A stretch of 15,990 nt of DNA from JBFMFE01 sp040752295. Its GTDB lineage: Bacteria; UBP15; UBA6099; JBFMBQ01. The stretch covers positions 1 through 15,990 of the forward strand of contig JBFMFE010000192.1 in assembly GCA_040752295.1 (NCBI GenBank). Reading direction: 5' to 3'. The position numbers and the translations under genes were made by a program. How positions within the stretch are numbered: the stretch's first letter is position 1; every line of letters begins with the position of its first letter. The notes under the pieces were generated by a model. The model was not told where the DNA came from, made no database searches, and saw nothing but the letters and a program-made list of their open reading frames with translations. Below are positions 13,819 through 15,990 of this stretch, one piece after another.

Positions 13819-14892
13819 GTGAGAAGGGCGTTGCGCAGGGCGTTCCGGGCGGCGCTCGTCGTCGCGGCGGTGGAATGTTCACTGAACATGCTCGTGCACG
13901 TGAAGTCGCTTTACGTCCGGGACAGGCTGGTCGGGACATCGTATATATGGACTAAAGCGCCGCGGGCGGGCTGGGAGGCGGACATGAAGGTGATGGAGGC
14001 GCTCGGTTTCGACTGCGTTCGGATCAGCGCGTACTGGGACAGGATGGCGCCGGAGGAAGGGAAGATCGTTTTCGACGAGATGGACGAGGTGGTCCGGCTT
14101 CTCACGAGGTACGATTTCCGCATGATAATAACGACCGGTCCGGTGCGCTCGCTGGATTACCCGGAGTTTTTCATTCCCTCGTGGGCTGGGACGGACAACA
14201 AAGGATTCTACGGGAGCGAGCGCGCGCGCCGCGCCGGGCTTGATTTCGTCCGCGCGGTGGTCAGCCGCTACCAGTCAAACCCGAACGTGATCGCCTGGCA
14301 GTTCGACAACGAGCCTACCTTGAGATTCTGGGGCTACCGCGGGATGCCCTACTGGTACATCCGCGAGGGAGTGAGCGCGATTCGCGCGCTCGACCCCGAC
14401 CGCCCGGTCATAATCACGCATTTCAGCGGCGATATTCACGGCAACCCCGTCGCCACCTCGCTCGTGAGCGACGTCGCCGCACCGCACGTTTACGTCCAGT
14501 TGTTCGGGCGCAGCCTCTACCCGATGCCGTGGGCGGCGATGGGCGCGGCGAACCTCATCGCGCTCGCGGAGTGGAAACCCGTGTGGGTTCCGGAATTTCA
14601 GGCTGAAGACTGGGGGGCGGACTTCACCCCCGCGCTTCTTAAGTACCTTTTCTACGTCTCGTGGCGGCAGGGGATGGACGGCGTGCTGTTCTGGGAATAC
14701 GGCGGCTGGACGTACGAAAAGCATTCCCGCGATCTCCTTCCGGTGGTGAGGCAGTTGACCGCCCACTGGAAACAGGGCAAGGACAGGGTCGAGGCGCTTT
14801 TCATCGCGCTCGATATAGCGGCGGCGGTTTTTGCGCTGGCGCTCTTTTACCGCACGGGGCGGCGCCGGCGGACCGGCGCGCGGAATGGGTGA
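13819..14892 (+). CDS. Membrane-anchored clan GH-A glycoside hydrolase
   Basis: A 357-residue TIM-barrel glycosidase with a membrane segment at each end. GTG at 13819 is chosen because GGGGAGG (13806-13812) lies six bases upstream. The longer frame runs antisense-like through wecB. The N-terminus (MRRALRRAFRAALVVAAVEC) is a basic signal anchor. The barrel starts at GTSYIW; VMEALGFDCVRISAYWDRMAPEEG (about 58-81) is the usual GH5/GH39/GH42-like beta-1/beta-2 region. WQFDNEP (160-166) gives the acid/base Glu165 and VPEFQAEDW (257-265) the nucleophile Glu259. The C-terminus has a hydrophobic helix (about 325-344) followed by RTGRRRRTG, which should stay in the cytosol, placing the barrel outside. 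It starts 95 bases after wecB, suggesting one operon. I cannot assign a GH family number. Confidence 0.82.
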   Translation: MRRALRRAFRAALVVAAVECSLNMLVHVKSLYVRDRLVGTSYIWTKAPRAGWEADMKVMEALGFDCVRISAYWDRMAPEEGKIVFDEMDEVVRLLTRYDFRMIITTGPVRSLDYPEFFIPSWAGTDNKGFYGSERARRAGLDFVRAVVSRYQSNPNVIAWQFDNEPTLRFWGYRGMPYWYIREGVSAIRALDPDRPVIITHFSGDIHGNPVATSLVSDVAAPHVYVQLFGRSLYPMPWAAMGAANLIALAEWKPVWVPEFQAEDWGADFTPALLKYLFYVSWRQGMDGVLFWEYGGWTYEKHSRDLLPVVRQLTAHWKQGKDRVEALFIALDIAAAVFALALFYRTGRRRRTGARNG

Positions 14893-14982
14893 ATCGCGGC
14901 CGGCGGAACGTTTGAATAGTGAGACTGTTTACTGAAATGAAGTCCGGTCTTGAAAGAAATCTAAAATCTAAAATGACCAATG

Positions 14983-15039
14983 CAGAATGTAGATGTTCAA
15001 ATCTTTTGTTCTACATTCTGAGTTCTACATTCTACATTC
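14983..15039. repeat. TTCTACATTC direct and inverted repeats
   Basis: CAGAATGTAGA (14983-14993) and TCTACATTCTG (15010-15020) are perfect 11-bp inverted arms around a 16-base loop. TTCTACATTC recurs at 15009-15018, 15023-15032 and 15030-15039. Upstream, ATCTAAA is also repeated in tandem (about 14959-14972). AT-rich compared with the genes. Confidence 0.7.
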
Positions 15040-15239
15040 ATCATTCTCTTTTTCTTTCTCTTTCGCTCACGTCGCTTCGGATCGGTAAATAGTTGCTGAA
15101 TAGCGAGGGGGAGGCGGGCGCGGATTCGACCGGGTTTTCGCCGTTTGCCGTAAAGTTCAGCGAGCTGGGCTTGCGCATTTTTGGCAAGGGCGAGATGGAC
15201 ATGCTTTACTCTCTTACGCTCAGTGAAGATGGAAACCGC

Positions 15240-15265
15240 TGGCTCCATCCTCCGGGATGGAGCCA
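15240..15265. repeat. Perfect 11-bp hairpin with TCCG tetraloop
   Basis: TGGCTCCATCC (15240-15250), loop TCCG, GGATGGAGCCA (15255-15265). The motif ATGGAGCC recurs at 15287-15294, so a third arm could compete with the stem. No T-tract follows. It may be a terminator, an RNA stability element or a dispersed palindrome. Confidence 0.7.
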
Positions 15266-15350
15266 CTTATGGCTACATGACTGAGCATGGAGCCGGCAAA
15301 TCGGAGAATTTCGGGTACATGACGGGATTCTTCTGTAAATTTTTTTCTTT

Positions 15351-15425
15351 CGTGCCCGTGAGCGCACCCGAAAAGAAAGAAAAGAATTCGGGCACGGGCA
15401 GGGGCAGGGGCACGGGCAGGGGCAC
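15351..15425. repeat. Hexamer tandem repeat GGGCAS x6 with an upstream inverted arm
   Basis: Six exact-length hexamers occupy 15390-15425 in the order GGGCAC, GGGCAG, GGGCAG, GGGCAC, GGGCAG, GGGCAC. CGTGCCCG at 15351-15358 is the reverse complement of CGGGCACG at 15389-15396, so the array start can pair with an upstream arm across a 30-base A/G-rich loop. Such an array is prone to slippage. Confidence 0.8.
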
Positions 15426-15482
15426 ATTGATTCGGAAATTCAACGTCGAAAAATGCGAAAGTACCCTTGATGGAGGGGGGCA

Positions 15483-15990
15483 ATGATGCCTGACGCGAGG
15501 TCGAAGTATTCACATTCGCCGGTTTCGAGGTTCGTCAAGCCGCGCCGGTTCTGGAGACCGGGGGATGAATGCCGGGCGCGCGCGTGGGGGCATGGCGGGG
15601 CGGCGGTGACGGTGAGCGGGGGGAAGGGCGGCGCGCTCGTTGTGGATTTCGGCAGGGAGGTCGGCGGGTACCTGCGGGTCGGGTGGGGGAGGGTGCGGGG
15701 CGGCGCCGTGCGGTTCTATTTCTCGGAGTGTCTGGAGGAGCTTGAGCCGGCGGGCGACATGGTGTGGGAACCCGTGCTGGAGCGCACCGCCGCGTTCTGC
15801 CGTCACGTTTACAGGGGGCGCGGCGGGGAGCCGTGGCGCGCCTCGCGCCTCAGAGGCGGGTTCAGGTACGTTCTCGTGAAGCCCGGCGCCGGGACGACCG
15901 CGGTCATGCGGGACGTGGACGTCGAGGCGGATTTCTACGTTCCCGAGCGGGGGATGTATCCGGGCCGCTTCGAGTGTTCCGACGAGGGGC
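15483..15990 (+). CDS. Alpha-L-rhamnosidase, GH78 type, 5' part (runs off the right edge)
   Basis: The frame opens at ATG 15483 (a second ATG follows at 15486), with GGAGG at 15472-15476 six bases upstream, and stays open for 169 codons to the window end. It shows the N-terminal beta-sandwich part of GH78 rhamnosidases: VVDFGREVGGYLRV (about 52-65), VRFYFSECLEEL (about 75-86), RASRLRGGFRYVLVKPG (about 120-136) and YPGRFECSDEG just at the edge. The last is where members of the family read F-x-CSD before the catalytic barrel. These enzymes release terminal alpha-L-rhamnose from pectins, saponins or bacterial glycans. No signal peptide is visible, so cytosolic action is possible. Catalytic residues lie beyond the window. 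It follows the gene-free stretch and probably has its own promoter there, which I could not identify. Confidence 0.8.
   Translation, partial: MMPDARSKYSHSPVSRFVKPRRFWRPGDECRARAWGHGGAAVTVSGGKGGALVVDFGREVGGYLRVGWGRVRGGAVRFYFSECLEELEPAGDMVWEPVLERTAAFCRHVYRGRGGEPWRASRLRGGFRYVLVKPGAGTTAVMRDVDVEADFYVPERGMYPGRFECSDEG

Larger units (their letters stand above)
14893..15482. other. Gene-free stretch with hairpins and simple repeats
   Basis: About 590 bases between the glycosidase and the rhamnosidase contain no convincing gene. They hold ATTC-rich repeats (14983-15039), a perfect 11-bp hairpin (15240-15265), an inverted repeat (15351-15396) and a hexamer tandem array (15390-15425). Frames of 60-100 codons exist on both strands (for example 14997-15266 minus and 15093-15284 plus) but show Arg/Lys-rich or repeat-derived sequence, no family motif and no ribosome site. 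Confidence 0.6.

Noticed and set aside
14862..14879. GC-rich hairpin (GCGCCGG-CGGA-CCGGCGC) at the end of the membrane glycosidase gene as a terminator
   Set aside because: It lies inside the coding sequence before the stop and has no T-tract; in DNA this GC-rich such stems are common.
14997..15266. 89-codon minus-strand frame rich in Lys/Arg
   Set aside because: Its C-terminal part is read from the ATTC repeats and its N-terminus from the hairpin at 15240-15265; no motif and no ribosome site.
15206..15427. Minus-strand frame starting with a Cys-Pro repeat
   Set aside because: The Cys-Pro dipeptides are just the translation of the GGGCAS hexamer array.

Overview
The window looks like chromosome from an uncultured, GC-rich, Gram-negative bacterium. 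The evidence is the C-terminal part of an outer-membrane beta-barrel, a WecA/WecB lipid-linked sugar module, and short palindromic repeats of the 'CAGGCTTCCAGCCTG' kind that I associate with poorly cultured lineages of the PVC/candidate-phylum type. I see no phylogenetic marker that allows a firm placement; Der is the only universal gene present. There are no rRNA or tRNA genes, no CRISPR array, no phage genes and no transposase.

Layout, left to right. (1) 2-1465 (+): 3' part of an outer-membrane protein gene. (2) 1466-2100: gene-free cluster of palindromes, including a 172-bp element with 22-bp terminal inverted repeats. (3) Minus-strand block: a 55-aa Phd/YefM-type antitoxin whose RelE/ParE toxin partner survives only as about 17 codons; a large mannose-1-phosphate guanylyltransferase-like protein fused to a degenerate phosphohexomutase; a possible 40-aa ORF in an AT-rich island; a multi-pass M28 metallopeptidase; and an acyl-CoA-synthetase-like protein lacking its catalytic C-terminal end. 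(4) 7835-8971 (+): a GH88 unsaturated glucuronyl hydrolase, convergent with a minus-strand pair (bifunctional-nuclease-family protein and a hypothetical gene). (5) From 10106 (+): der, wecA-like, wecB and a membrane-anchored clan GH-A glycosidase. (6) 14893-15482: a second gene-free stretch with hairpins, a hexanucleotide tandem repeat and ATTC-rich repeats. (7) From 15483 (+): the start of a GH78 alpha-L-rhamnosidase that runs off the right edge.

How the genes fit together. Much of the window concerns glycans. The nucleotidyltransferase fusion would make or sense an activated sugar. The WecA-like protein would load a sugar-1-phosphate on undecaprenyl phosphate. WecB would make UDP-ManNAc. 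The membrane-tethered glycosidase directly behind wecB is placed like the trimming endoglycosidases of exopolysaccharide loci. GH88 and GH78 are catabolic enzymes for uronate- and rhamnose-containing polysaccharides.

I do not see a clearly new multi-gene system. The observations most worth checking are the wecA-wecB-glycosidase unit, the two apparently degenerate enzymes (mutase domain and AMP-ligase), the palindrome cluster next to the orphaned antitoxin, and the possible small ORFs. All family calls were made by eye from motifs; no search was run.
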